Positions 17,989-27,635 of a stretch of DNA of 64,000 nt are shown one piece after another; within the stretch, counting starts at the first letter, position 1; every line of letters starts with the position of its first letter. The notes below the pieces were generated by a model, which worked only from the letters and a program-made list of their open reading frames with translations, had not been told where the DNA came from and searched no databases. This DNA comes from Wolbachia pipientis (lineage in GTDB: Bacteria > Pseudomonadota > Alphaproteobacteria > Rickettsiales > Anaplasmataceae), in the NCBI GenBank assembly GCA_023052945.1, contig CP095495.1:1302001-1366000 (forward strand), read 5' to 3'. A program made the translations under genes and the position numbers.

Positions 17989-19023
17989 ATGTTTGATGAT
18001 AATAATCCTTGGAATTTGGGAAAGAAACCGGTAGGGAGCAAAACTCCCAATAGTGAAGATATTTTAAGTAAAGCCATGTCTGATATAAGGTGTTTTTTTA
18101 CTGGCTTAACCAGGAATAGGGGCAAAAAACCTTATTTTATCATTTTCATTATTTTGCTACTCTATGCTTGCACTGGCTTTTATATTGTCCATCCTAGTGA
18201 GGAAAGTATAGAACTTACTTTTGGTAAATATTCTAATACAGAAACACCTGGTTTGCGTTATCACTTCCCCTACCCTATTGGCAAGGTTTTTAAAGTGAAC
18301 GTTAAGGAAGTAAACCGTGAAGAAATTGGGGTAAGTAGTTCTTATGGGCGAGATACAGATCGCGGTGAAGGTGTGATGCTAACTGGAGATGAAAATATAG
18401 TCAACGTTAACTTCGAGGTTCAGTGGCGCGTTAGAGATGCTAAGGACTATTTATTCAAAGTGCGGGATTACAAACCCGGTTTCAGTGTTAAAAATGCTGC
18501 TGAAAGTGCCATGAGAGAAATAATAGGTAAAAACACGATCTCTTTTGCACTTGGTCAAGGCAGACCAGAAATTTCTAGAGATACTAGAATTCTATTGCAG
18601 CAGATTCTTGATGGATACCAAATGGGCATAGAGATTTTATCTGTTCAAATGAAAAAAATTGATCCACCAGAAAAAGTAATCAGTTCGTTTAGAGATGTAC
18701 AAAGTGCTCGTGCAGACAAAGAGCGTACTATAAACGAAGCATATGCTTATAATAACGATATTATACCTCGAGCAAAGGGTGAAGCGATAAAGATAAAATT
18801 AGATGCAGAGGCATATGAGAATGAAGTAATAAATGAAGCAAAAGGTAATGCAAATCGCTTTTTATCTCTTTATGAGGAATATAGACAGAATCCTTCTCTC
18901 GTTAAGAATCGTATTTATCTTGAAACTATGGAAAATATTTTCAGTAAGGTAGACAAAGTTGTTGTAACTGATGATCTGAAAGGTATGTTTTCTTATTTAC
19001 CTCTTACAAATTTAGGGAAATAA
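17989..19023 (+). CDS. hflK: FtsH protease modulator HflK
   Basis: HflK and HflC form a membrane complex that encloses and modulates the FtsH protease. The 344-residue protein has an N-terminal cytoplasmic stretch, one membrane segment near residues 51-70, and an SPFH/band-7 domain (YHFPYPIGKVFKVNVKEVN onward) with a late coiled coil rich in A, E and K. It is followed by hflC after 2 bp and then degP, a proteostasis operon. Confidence 0.93.
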   Translation: MFDDNNPWNLGKKPVGSKTPNSEDILSKAMSDIRCFFTGLTRNRGKKPYFIIFIILLLYACTGFYIVHPSEESIELTFGKYSNTETPGLRYHFPYPIGKVFKVNVKEVNREEIGVSSSYGRDTDRGEGVMLTGDENIVNVNFEVQWRVRDAKDYLFKVRDYKPGFSVKNAAESAMREIIGKNTISFALGQGRPEISRDTRILLQQILDGYQMGIEILSVQMKKIDPPEKVISSFRDVQSARADKERTINEAYAYNNDIIPRAKGEAIKIKLDAEAYENEVINEAKGNANRFLSLYEEYRQNPSLVKNRIYLETMENIFSKVDKVVVTDDLKGMFSYLPLTNLGK

Positions 19024-19025
19024 CC

Positions 19026-19898
19026 ATGAGTAGTAATATTAAAATTGTTTTTGTTTCTGTATTTGTTGTTTTATTGATTGTTTTATTTAATTCAATATTT
19101 GTTGTGCAAGAAACAAAGCAAGCGATAGTTATACAACTCGGTAAAGTTGTAAGAGATGTTAGGGAAAGTGGCTTATATTTTAAGTTACCATTCATAAATA
19201 GTGTAGAGTTTCTTGATAAAAGAGTTTTAGATTTAAGTCCTGATAAGATCCCAAGGGAAGTGATAACAGCGGATCAAAAACGTATTATAGTAGATGCGTA
19301 TGCAAAATATAAAATAACAAATCCTGTTACTTTTTACCAGGCTGTGAGGAATGAATCAGGGCTGGTTAGAAGGTTATATCCGGTTATAGAAGCACACATA
19401 AGAGAAAATATAGGCAGATTTTCGTTGATTAGTTTGTTGAACGAAAAAAGATCAGAGGTTATGCAATTGATTCAGCGTGGAGTTTATTCTGAAGCTGAAA
19501 AATTTGGCATAGAAATAATAGACGTAAGAATTAAGAGAGCAGATTTACCAGAAGAAAATAGTTCTGCAATATTTCGCCGTATGCAAACTGAAAGGGAAAA
19601 AGAAGCAAAAGAAATTAGAGCAGAAGGAGAGCAAGCTGGGCAGGAAGTTAGATCAAAAGCTGATAAATTAAAAAGGGAAATTATCTCCAGTGCAGTAAAA
19701 GAATCATATGAAATAAGGGGCCGTGGTTATGCTGAAGCAACTAGAATTTATAATGAGGCATTTAAGGTTGATGAAGAGTTTTTTAACTTTTATCGCTCTA
19801 TGAGCGCTTACAGTAAATCATTTGCCGAAAATAATACTAAATTTGTACTTTCATCAAACAATAACTTTTTAGATATTTTAAACAAAGGATGGAAATAA
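19026..19898 (+). CDS. hflC: FtsH protease modulator HflC
   Basis: The 290-residue partner of HflK has an N-terminal membrane segment (residues 6-28) followed by an SPFH domain: TKQAIVIQLGKVVRD, then DKRVLDLSPDKIPR, then the ERE-rich helix near residues 180-225. It sits 2 bp after hflK and 3 bp before degP, so it is almost certainly co-transcribed and probably co-translated. Confidence 0.94.
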   Translation: MSSNIKIVFVSVFVVLLIVLFNSIFVVQETKQAIVIQLGKVVRDVRESGLYFKLPFINSVEFLDKRVLDLSPDKIPREVITADQKRIIVDAYAKYKITNPVTFYQAVRNESGLVRRLYPVIEAHIRENIGRFSLISLLNEKRSEVMQLIQRGVYSEAEKFGIEIIDVRIKRADLPEENSSAIFRRMQTEREKEAKEIRAEGEQAGQEVRSKADKLKREIISSAVKESYEIRGRGYAEATRIYNEAFKVDEEFFNFYRSMSAYSKSFAENNTKFVLSSNNNFLDILNKGWK

Positions 19899-19901
19899 TT
19901 T

Positions 19902-21386
19902 ATGAAAAGTAAGGCATTTATTTTATCTATATTTGCATATTTTCTAATTGCGTTTTCTTCATACGCTAATATGTTTGATTGGAATGCAAAAAAGGTCGTT
20001 GATGCTAGCACTACTGCATGTAACTGTAATCAAGGACTTGCCGATTTAGTGGAAGAACTCATTCCTGCGGTTGTAAATATTTCAAGCGAACAAATAATCA
20101 AACAAGAAAGTAACAATAGAACTAAAATCCCTTTTATGCCAAGAAATAATTTCTTTGATGATTTTAGAGAATTTTTTGAGCATTTTGATCAGTTTTTTAT
20201 GGATAGGGGCCCTAGTGTTAACAGAGAGGTGGTGTTGCTTGGTTCTGGGTTTATTATAGATAAAGGTGGAACTATAGTAACCAATTATCACGTTATTAAA
20301 AACGCCCAAGATATCACAGTTACTATGAACGATAATACTTATTTCAAAGCAGAAGTTTTAGGCTATGATGCAAGAACTGATCTTGCTGTGCTTAAGGTTC
20401 ATTCTAATAAAGATCTTCCTTTTGTTGCATTTGGCAATTCTGATACAGCAAGGGTTGGCGATACAGTTATTGCAATAGGTAACCCATTTGGTTTGGGTAG
20501 CTCTGTAAGCACAGGAATTATATCTGCAAGGTCCAGGGACATTAGTATCGGCACTATGAATGAATTTATTCAAACCGACGCTGCAATTAATAGAGGCAAC
20601 TCTGGAGGGCCATTATTTGATTTAAATGGAAAAGTTATAGGCATTAACACCGCTATCTATTCCCCATCTGAGTCTTGCGGTAACGTGGGTATAGGCTTTG
20701 CTATACCATCTAATTTAGCTATGTCAATTATTGACACATTAAAAAGTGGCAAAAAAATAAAACATGGTTGGCTTGGTGTGCAAGTTCAGCCTATAACGAA
20801 AGAATTTGCTGAGTCTTTGGGTTTAAAAGATACAAAAGGTGCACTGGTTGCAAGTATAGTAAAGGATAGCCCTGCAGAAAAAGGTGGTATTAAAGTAGGT
20901 GATATATTATTAGAATTCGATGGTAAAAAAATCGATAGGATGACACAACTGCCTCAAATGGTTTCAAGAACTGAACCTGAGAAAAAAGTACAAGTTAAGT
21001 TACTTAGAAAAGGCAAAGAGGTCAATATTAAGGTTGTGATTGAAGAATCTGCAAATGATGGTCAAGGTAATAATCAAGAAGAAAATAAATCAACATCCGG
21101 TTACATAACCGGTTTAACTGTTTCAAACCTGCCAAAAGAATCAAAAGAAAGTAATCCTACAAAAGGTGTGATAGTTACTAATGTAGATAGTAACAGTAAC
21201 GCAACGCTGCGTGGTATCAAAAAAGGAGACATCATTATCCAATTAGATGGAACCGATATAGAAAATACTAATGATTTTCAAAAACAAGTTGATTCAGCAG
21301 TAAAGAAAAACGGTAAAGATTCAATAATGTTGCTCATTTACCGCAATGGAAATCAGTTTTTTACTTCAATAAAGTTAAAGAAATAG
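19902..21386 (+). CDS. degP: Periplasmic serine protease DegP/HtrA
   Basis: The 494-residue protein has a signal peptide (residues 1-22), a trypsin-like domain and two PDZ domains. Catalytic residues are His in TNYHVIKN (near 128), Asp in DLAVLKV (near 160) and Ser in RGNSGGPLFD (near 235). PDZ1 starts near GWLGVQVQPIT and PDZ2 near 395. It degrades or refolds damaged envelope proteins. It is the last gene of the hflK-hflC-degP unit; the IS copy 3 begins about 150 bp downstream. Confidence 0.95.
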   Translation: MKSKAFILSIFAYFLIAFSSYANMFDWNAKKVVDASTTACNCNQGLADLVEELIPAVVNISSEQIIKQESNNRTKIPFMPRNNFFDDFREFFEHFDQFFMDRGPSVNREVVLLGSGFIIDKGGTIVTNYHVIKNAQDITVTMNDNTYFKAEVLGYDARTDLAVLKVHSNKDLPFVAFGNSDTARVGDTVIAIGNPFGLGSSVSTGIISARSRDISIGTMNEFIQTDAAINRGNSGGPLFDLNGKVIGINTAIYSPSESCGNVGIGFAIPSNLAMSIIDTLKSGKKIKHGWLGVQVQPITKEFAESLGLKDTKGALVASIVKDSPAEKGGIKVGDILLEFDGKKIDRMTQLPQMVSRTEPEKKVQVKLLRKGKEVNIKVVIEESANDGQGNNQEENKSTSGYITGLTVSNLPKESKESNPTKGVIVTNVDSNSNATLRGIKKGDIIIQLDGTDIENTNDFQKQVDSAVKKNGKDSIMLLIYRNGNQFFTSIKLKK

Positions 21387-21536
21387 CACTTTTCGTAGGT
21401 TATTTACTAAATTAGCAGCATTGTAAGCCTGCCATTGTAACACCTCAATCTTATAAGACAAATCAAAACTATTAAAGTCTACATTCCATTCACTAAAATA
21501 TACATATGGATAATATAAATTTTCTAAAATTCAATA

Positions 21537-22490
21537 GACCTGCTGCAAAAGGTGATTAAAAAAATGATGTGAGAGAGGTAGAAGAAGAATAAGCAGATCA
21601 AGTAAGGAAAAAAAATGAGCTTTAGTTACTATAATATGAAAAAATACCCAAGAAACTTTCGTAATATAACAGGTTTAACTATAGAGGAGTTCGAAAAAGT
21701 AGTGGAAAAAGTGAGGTCTGGATGCGAAAAACAGAAAAAGTGTCATGGTAGAAGATCAAAACTACCAACTCTGGAAGATAAGTTGTTTTGCGTAATTTTG
21801 TACTATCGCACTTACATAACACATAGATTTTTAGGATGCCTATTCAATGTACACAACGCAAATGTATGTAGGTTACTTAAGAGAATAGAGCCATTACTCG
21901 CCAAAAAAGTGACTATAACAAAAGATAGAAGTATGACGCCAGAAAAAATACTGAAGATTTTGGCTGATGTTACAGAACAGCAAATACAGAGACCAGAAGA
22001 TAGTAAAAAACGGAAGAAATCATATTCAGGAAAAAAAGAACCAACACTATGAAAACTGAGATTATTATCGAAGAAGGAGGAAGAATTTTATCAGTGTCAA
22101 AGTCATACCGTGGTAGAATTAGTAATTTCCGCATAAGGAAACAAGAAAAATATTTACCACTTGATAGCATAAAACATGCCGATTCTGGATATCAAGGTTG
22201 GCAAAAATTGCAAAGCAATGTTATAATTCCATATAAAAAGTATCGTAAAAAGCCATTAACTCCAGAGCATAATAGAAGATTAGCATCATTTAGAATGAGA
22301 GTAGAAAACAAGATCCGAGAGATAAAGATATTTAAGATTATGTCGAATGTTTATCGCAATTTTCAGAAAAAATATAACCTGAGGTTCAATATTATTGCTG
22401 GTATTGTAAATCTTAAGCACGCCTTTTAGTTAACCTTGATTTTAGTCACCCTCCTTTCCTTTTTTTTATCGCTTGATTCGCAGCAGGTCT
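21537..22490 (+). mobile_element. IS5-type insertion sequence, copy 3, right end altered
   Basis: The left end AGACCTGCTGCAAAAGG and the right end CGCAGCAGGTCT are inverted. Against copy 2 it has about 37 extra bases between AACCTTGATT and the right end, giving 954 bp instead of about 917. The element sits directly on the 5' break of the truncated ligA at 22491, so insertion or IS-linked rearrangement probably removed the front of that gene. Confidence 0.8.
21615..22429 (+). CDS. IS5-type transposase, two frames joined by A7
   Basis: ORF A (21615-22052, 145 aa) and ORF B (22049-22429, 126 aa) overlap by 4 bases. Together they equal the 271-aa single-frame protein of copy 2. Here the junction has seven A where copy 2 has eight. 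A -1 slip on A-AAA-AAA would restore the full protein, a known strategy of IS elements; simple mutation is the alternative. Differences from copy 2 include W to C near residue 37 and D to N in the SYRGRIS-x-FR segment. Confidence 0.75.
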
Positions 22491-23330
22491 ATAGATGTTG
22501 ATAAAAGTGCCCGTTCTCGCAATGCACCAAAGTTTGTTTTTCCTGACACTTGCTACGAATGCGGGAGTAGTATTGATGACTGGGCTATATGTTCTGGAGG
22601 AAATGATTGCCCAGCACAGCAAATAGCAAAATTAAAATATTCTGCAAAAGCTCTTGACATTAAAGGTCTTGGCAATAAGCAAATAGAGTTCTTTTACGAC
22701 CTTGGACTGATAAAACAAATTCCTGACATTTTTACTCTCGAAGAAAAACTTGAAAATTTTGACTTAAGTCAGCTCAAGGGGTGGGATAAAAAATCCGTAT
22801 CTAACTTATTGAACGCTATCAATAGCAGAAGAACCATAACTCTCGACACACTTATATCTTCTTTAGGGATTCTACACGTCGGACCACATGCAGCAAAATT
22901 ACTAGCAAAACATTATGGCTCATATGAAAATTGGTATTCTGCTAATGAAGAAGAATTAATGAGCATAATAGGTGTAGGAGAAAAGATTATAGATTCATTA
23001 ATATCCTTCTTCTCTGAAAAGGATAATGTTGAAATGGTAAAGAATCTCGCCTCTCAATTAAAGATTGAGCCTGTAAGTGCTAATACTAGTAATCCCCCTC
23101 TTAGCGGAAAAATAGTGCTTTTTACTGGAACCCTATTAAAAATGGATAGGAAGACAGCACAAGCAGAAGCAGAATCTTTAGGCGGAATTGTGAGTTCAAG
23201 TGTATCGCCTAAAACGGCCTTCTTGGTTGTCGGCGAAAAACCTGGGTCAAAGCTCGAAAAGGCTAAAAAGCTGAGTATTAAAATTTTAACCGAGGAAAAA
23301 TTTAATAAATTAATCTTTGGAGAAGAATAA
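22473..23330 (+). pseudogene. ligA: Truncated second copy of NAD-dependent DNA ligase (C-terminal half)
   Basis: From about residue 10 this frame matches LigA from just before the zinc finger (CYECGSS ... CSGGNDC) through the helix-hairpin-helix repeats ([15 protein letters not shown]) to the BRCT domain (GKIVLFTGTLL). The adenylation and OB domains are missing; the first residues come from the IS flank. The middle is almost identical to the other ligA (34650-36615), while both ends are clearly diverged, which looks like partial gene conversion. Without the active-site lysine it cannot ligate DNA. Confidence 0.85.
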
Positions 23331-23387
23331 GCCCTTCTCGATCAATTCTTGTATCTACTGCATAATTTCATCGGCAGCATAACTTTC

Positions 23388-23685
23388 TTAATCACTTGAA
23401 ATTTCATCGCCAGATATACCAGTTATTTTGGTGATAACATCGGTAGAAATGCCTAATCTAAGTAGACTTTTTGCAACCTTCTGCTTTTTTAACCTTTTCT
23501 TTGTCAATTTCTATACTTTCAGATAAAGATTTTACTAACCCATCTAATATAGCTACTGATTTTTGATCCTCAGCTTTTCTATACTTACTTAGAAAAGGAC
23601 GTCTAAAGCAGAGGATGCTATTCTTAGGCCATCTATGAAGGTCATTTTTTCTCGAAGCTAAAAAAACAAGATTTAGTAAACCCAA
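23388..23685 (-). pseudogene. Remnant of an Rpn-family nuclease gene
   Basis: On the minus strand, after one frameshift, this reads VAKSLLRLGISTDVITKITG, clearly related to VAKNLLKAGVSVDLIAESTG at the C-terminus of the intact Rpn genes nearby. The upstream part (SLSESIEIDKEKVKKAEG) is open but lacks the nuclease core. It is a decayed third paralog next to the left inverted arm. Confidence 0.65.
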
Positions 23686-23751
23686 TATAAAAACGTTGAA
23701 TATTTCTTCAGAATTGTGTATAATTATTAATGCTTTTTAGGTTGACTTCTT

Positions 23752-24696
23752 ATGGCTTTATCTAAATTCCTTGATCCAAAAAATGATATATCGTTCAAGC
23801 GCATCTTTGGTACTGAAAAGAATAAAGACATCCTCATTCACTTCCTTAATGATATCCTCGGCTTCACTGGCAAAAGTACAATAAAGGATATAGAGTTCTT
23901 AAGTACTATTCAAGACCCTGATATTGCTTCTAAAAAACAAAGCATTGTTGATGTTCTTTGTAGAGATAAAAATGGGCTGCAAGTGATAGTTGAAATGCAG
24001 GTCGCTAAAACCAAAGGCTTCGAAAAACGTGCCCAATACTATGCTGCTAAAGCCTATTCAAGACAAGCTGATAAGGGTGATCAATATCACGACCTTAAAG
24101 AAATTATCTTTATTGCTATAGCAGATTGTGTCCTATTTCCAAATAAGCCTGAGTATAAATCAAAGCATACTATTCGGGATGAAGATACTAATGAGCATGA
24201 TTTAAAAGATTTTTACTTCATATTTATTGAATTGCCAAAATTTCCAAAAACTAAGGAAGATCAGTTGGAGAATATAGTTGAAAAGTGGGCCTATTTCTTT
24301 AGGTATGCAGAGGAAACCAGTGAAGAGAAGCTGGAAAAAATAATAGGGAGTGATTTTATAATCAAAAAAGCCTATGAAGAGCTAAATAGATTTAACTGGT
24401 CAGAGAAAGAATTTATTGCCTACGAACAGGAAATAAAACGTATTCTTGATGAACAGGCTGTCCTCGCTCAAAAACTTGATGATGCTGCTGCAAAAGGTAG
24501 GGAAGAAGGTAGAGAAGAAGGTAGAGAAGAGGGTATCCAAATCGGCCATGAAAAAGGCAGAGAAGAGGGTCGAAAAGAAGAAAAAATTGAAGTCGCAAAA
24601 AACCTACTTAAAGCTGGTGTATCTGTCGATTTAATAGCTGAATCTACTGGTCTCCCTCAAGCTAAAATTAAACAACTTCAGAAGGAAATAGCCTGA
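23752..24696 (+). CDS. Rpn-family PD-(D/E)XK nuclease (putative transposase), left copy
   Basis: The 314-residue protein has the family start (LDPKNDISFKRIFG), then the nuclease core SIVDVLCRDKNGLQVIVEMQ with the D...ExQ active-site pattern near residues 65-85. Rpn proteins promote RecA-independent recombination and are common in Wolbachia. The C-terminus has a repeated EGRE unit (near residues 246-258) and an HTH-like tail (VSVDLIAESTGLPQAKIKQL). The copy in the right arm is the same but has one EGRE unit fewer. Confidence 0.88.
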   Translation: MALSKFLDPKNDISFKRIFGTEKNKDILIHFLNDILGFTGKSTIKDIEFLSTIQDPDIASKKQSIVDVLCRDKNGLQVIVEMQVAKTKGFEKRAQYYAAKAYSRQADKGDQYHDLKEIIFIAIADCVLFPNKPEYKSKHTIRDEDTNEHDLKDFYFIFIELPKFPKTKEDQLENIVEKWAYFFRYAEETSEEKLEKIIGSDFIIKKAYEELNRFNWSEKEFIAYEQEIKRILDEQAVLAQKLDDAAAKGREEGREEGREEGIQIGHEKGREEGRKEEKIEVAKNLLKAGVSVDLIAESTGLPQAKIKQLQKEIA

Positions 24697-25396
24697 AATA
24701 GTGGTTGGCTGTCCACTGTTGGATCATTTAAACAGGTTCTAGGTTTGTCGTCTGCTTTTCCTGGCAAATGACTTTTTAATCGACTAGCGTTAGTAAGAAA
24801 AACAGCAGCAAGTATAGAATTAATTGTTCCTTTAGCCAACTCTAATAAAGATTGTTTCGGCCTGCGTGTTTGCTCTGCTTCTTCAATTTCACGGTTTGAA
24901 CCTATAAAAGGAATTAATTTGGTTGCTTGTACCACTTCTTCTACATTTTTGCTATTTCTCAAGCTATCAAGATATTCTCTAGCTGTCATGCTTACTTCTT
25001 TTTTACCTAGATAATCTTGGAACTTTTTGCTACTTAAATTCATATCAGCGTTAATAAGTAACGGTACACTACCTTCCACATTAATTTTAGTTCCAAAGTC
25101 ATACAACTGTACTCTGTTGACCATTAATCTTAATGAGACCAAGCTCATTATCTTGTTCTGCTAGAAGTTGACGTTCTGTTTTAATTTCTTTTGTGAAAAT
25201 TTGCTTATCTTCATCAGATAGTAATTTATTAGCTTTAGCAATATTAAAGTGTTCAACAAGAAAACCTTTCTCATCTATTTTATAGCCAGCAAGCGCGAGA
25301 AGAGTTTTTCTTGGAATCTTATGGTCTAGAGTTAAGATCTTGGATATTTTTGAGCACCTTTAGTAAGTAAGCGTTTCCTCCATTTTCAAGTTCGAG
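24678..25396 (-). pseudogene. Decayed ORF in left arm, family unknown
   Basis: The open 3' part (24678-25148) encodes 156 residues. Protein-like sequence continues upstream in other frames: one frame carries KIPRKTLLALAGYKIDEKG and a run ending NGQQST, and a still earlier frame carries NAYLLKVLKNIQDLNS. At least two frameshifts therefore separate pieces of a once longer protein. I do not recognise it. Its 3' end overlaps the Rpn gene end by 19 bp. The right arm holds the identical remnant. Confidence 0.6.
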
Positions 25397-25673
25397 GTTT
25401 AGTCACTATTTGTATTCTCTGCCTCTGGTGCTCTCTCCTTTGATGGTAATTTTTATATCATTACACTCCAAGTATAATATGTTGTGTTGCACAATGTTAT
25501 GCAAAAGAGTATAATAAACAAATACTTTATAAGAAAAAGTGGTAGTAGAGGCAAAAGTGAACATTAAAAGGAAAGCGCATGCTAGAGCTTGAAAAAGCAG
25601 CAAGAATAAAAAATATTATTGAAAGGTTAAATGGTGCGTGATATAATATAGTGTAAAAATGTAAATAATTTTA

Positions 25674-25703
25674 TTGACATCTTTACGTTAACACTTCTTA
25701 AAT
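25674..25703 (+). promoter_or_regulatory. Candidate promoter of the 479-aa gene
   Basis: TTGACA at 25674-25679, then 18 bases, then TTAAAT at 25698-25703, 34 bp before ATG 25737. The -35 is perfect and the -10 is a 4/6 match. The same promoter is present in the right arm at 32433-32462 on the other strand, so both gene copies should be transcribed. Confidence 0.5.
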
Positions 25704-25736
25704 GTTTAGTACTGTAGAATTAAATTATTAAGTTTT

Positions 25737-27176
25737 ATGAGTGGAGTAAAAATGGTAGAAAGCTTTTTAGGTCAAGATAAAGACAATAATTTAATTGAGG
25801 AGGAAAAAATAATGGAAGATTTTTTAAATAATAACGGAAACGGTAGCTCAATCTTCCAAGGAAAAATCAGAGAGGAAGATTTCTCTGCGGAGCAGAAGTT
25901 AAATGAACTGAAAGCCGCCATAGAAGAGCTTGACAGACAAGATTTGCTCAGAAGGCTCGAGTGTGAGCGTCAGGCCTCTAGTTGTGTCAATGAAATATCA
26001 TCTCAAGCAGAGCTACATATCGGAGAAGGAGATAATGAGGATTACTTCAATGGTGAAAGAGAAAGAGTACTCGGAGATTTCTGGAATTTCTTTGAATCTC
26101 TCTTCAACCTCTTTGAAGTAAATGTAGATGATCCGAAAATCTACAAAATGCTCAAGGAGAAGAAAGAAAAGAACCTGATTGCTGCGATAATGAAGTTCTT
26201 GCGTGACAAGCTTAAGGAGTTAATCAAGAAGATTTTCACAAGTAATTTAGATTTGAGTTGGGACAAGAGGTTGGACAAAGAGATAAAAGAATTGCAGGAG
26301 AAATTAGGCAGTGGTGAGTTGTCAGAAGAAGAGTTTGCAAGGATGTTCGAAAGGCTCAGTTTGTTGCAGGATCTCAAATTCAAGTTACAGCTCGCCGTTA
26401 CCGGATGGATTATTACAATGTTTGCAGAGATGTTTGGAGTTGAGCTAGCAGCTATAGTAGAGGCATCTACAGAAGAAACAGCTAAAGCAGAAGATAAAAA
26501 AGCAGAAAAAACATCATTAAAGGAAGAAGAAAATAAAGAAGTTCGTAAAGACGTAGAAATAAAAGTGGATGAAAGAGAAAAACCTAAAGTGCCAGTTTCC
26601 CTTTTTGACGTTTCACCTGGATTTGTAAGACCGGTTGTTCTGAGCAAACTGGAACTTGAAATTATGTCAGATCCTTTGAAACATCTATTGCGTCTTACTG
26701 AGCTTGAAAGAAAATCTCATGAAAATTCACAAAAACTAGAAAAAGTGGACAAAGAAAAGGGAAAAGCGGAGCCTAAGGAGCCGAAGGTGGCTGGGTATTC
26801 ACCTGCTCCAAAGACTGCAACGAATACAGCGGGAATGGGGAGAAAAGAGGTTTATGGATGCGGTAGTAATTGGGAAAGTGATAAAAACTTATATCCAAAC
26901 CCATCTACTTTAAAGCAATCTGCTGGGAGTCCTGTCGCTAATGGAGAAACTCTAGGGCAACTTAACGGAAGTGCTCCAGGAAAATTTGTTCAGGAATCTG
27001 CAACAAAACAATCCGTTAAAAGTTCTATTGCTGATTATGAATACGATTTTGCAGTTGGTGTTTGGAATGGTGCTGAGAATGAAGGTTCTGTGGGTGATGC
27101 TCAACCACCAAAAGGATTGACTAATGATGTAAAAGTTGAGAAATGTGTAGAAGGTCCGTCAGTAGGGAAGACATAA
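25737..27176 (+). CDS. Hypothetical 479-aa protein, candidate effector
   Basis: The protein is up to 479 residues. ATG 25737 is possible, but ATG 25752 has GGAG five bases before it and may be the real start. The N-terminal part is acidic and helical (FSAEQKLNELKAAIEELDRQ near 44-63), and the middle has short hydrophobic stretches (WIITMFAEMFGVELAAIVEA near 222-241). The C-terminal 200 residues are polar, rich in Lys, Glu, Ser and Gly and look disordered. No family was recognised. The inverted-arm boundary falls at codon 213, so the 3' half lies in the unique spacer while the 5' half is duplicated. Confidence 0.6.
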   Translation: MSGVKMVESFLGQDKDNNLIEEEKIMEDFLNNNGNGSSIFQGKIREEDFSAEQKLNELKAAIEELDRQDLLRRLECERQASSCVNEISSQAELHIGEGDNEDYFNGERERVLGDFWNFFESLFNLFEVNVDDPKIYKMLKEKKEKNLIAAIMKFLRDKLKELIKKIFTSNLDLSWDKRLDKEIKELQEKLGSGELSEEEFARMFERLSLLQDLKFKLQLAVTGWIITMFAEMFGVELAAIVEASTEETAKAEDKKAEKTSLKEEENKEVRKDVEIKVDEREKPKVPVSLFDVSPGFVRPVVLSKLELEIMSDPLKHLLRLTELERKSHENSQKLEKVDKEKGKAEPKEPKVAGYSPAPKTATNTAGMGRKEVYGCGSNWESDKNLYPNPSTLKQSAGSPVANGETLGQLNGSAPGKFVQESATKQSVKSSIADYEYDFAVGVWNGAENEGSVGDAQPPKGLTNDVKVEKCVEGPSVGKT

Positions 27177-27221
27177 TCATGAAAATAGTTAGATTACAGT
27201 GATTTCTTTTTGTCATGTGTC

Positions 27222-27515
27222 TAGGGTTCATAGATCCCAGTGTCTGGGCACTGGGATGACAGGAAGAGGAGGCATGGGATGAACACCCATGACCTTGTCA
27301 TTCCAGTGCGTGACACTGGAATCCAGGGGCATATAGATAGGTGTCGACAGTTCGTCATTCCGCTACGTGTTAGCGGAATCTATCCGCGGCGGTATGACGT
27401 AGGGAACTTAGGGTTGCCAATGACTTGTCATTCCAGTGCGTGACACTGGAATCCAGGGACATATAGATAGATGTCGACAGTTCGTCATTCCGCTACGTGT
27501 TAGCGGAATCTAGAA
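27222..27515. repeat. Palindromic repeat cluster after the 479-aa gene
   Basis: The interval contains ATCCCAGTGTCTGGGCACTG plus GGAT, two copies of CATTCCAGTGCGTGACACTG plus GAAT, and two copies of a longer unit (about 27297-27390 and 27421-27512) of about 92 bp in direct orientation. No real gene is seen between 27177 and 27635. Confidence 0.8.
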
Positions 27516-27576
27516 AATTGAATTTTATGAATAAAGAATGAATAAAATTTTATGCTAAAAAATATAAAAAAAGTAC

Positions 27577-27604
27577 TTGCACTACAATTTATTTTTAGTA
27601 TATT
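27577..27604 (+). promoter_or_regulatory. Sigma-70 promoter for the 63-aa and 768-aa genes
   Basis: TTGCAC (27577-27582), 16 bases, TATATT (27599-27604). It lies about 30 bp upstream of ATG 27636 and is the natural promoter for the small gene and the 768-aa gene behind it. Confidence 0.6.
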
Positions 27605-27635
27605 AGTTACATAATATTTTTACTTGGGAGTCAAC

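Larger units (their letters stand above)
23684..26374 (+). repeat. Left arm of large inverted repeat
   Basis: This 2691-bp segment is the reverse complement of 31762-34440. Paired coordinates sum to 58136 over most of its length and to 58124 outside the Rpn repeat, because the right arm lacks 12 bp. Sharp ends lie at AATATAAAAACG (outer) and GCAGGATCT (inner). All genes compared are otherwise identical between arms, so the duplication is very recent or kept identical by conversion. Confidence 0.95.

Noticed and set aside
25406..25603. 65-codon minus-strand frame in the left arm (mirrored at 32533-32730)
   Set aside because: It has no ribosome site or recognisable motif and lies in the promoter-side gap of the 479-aa gene; being mirrored only reflects the inverted repeat.
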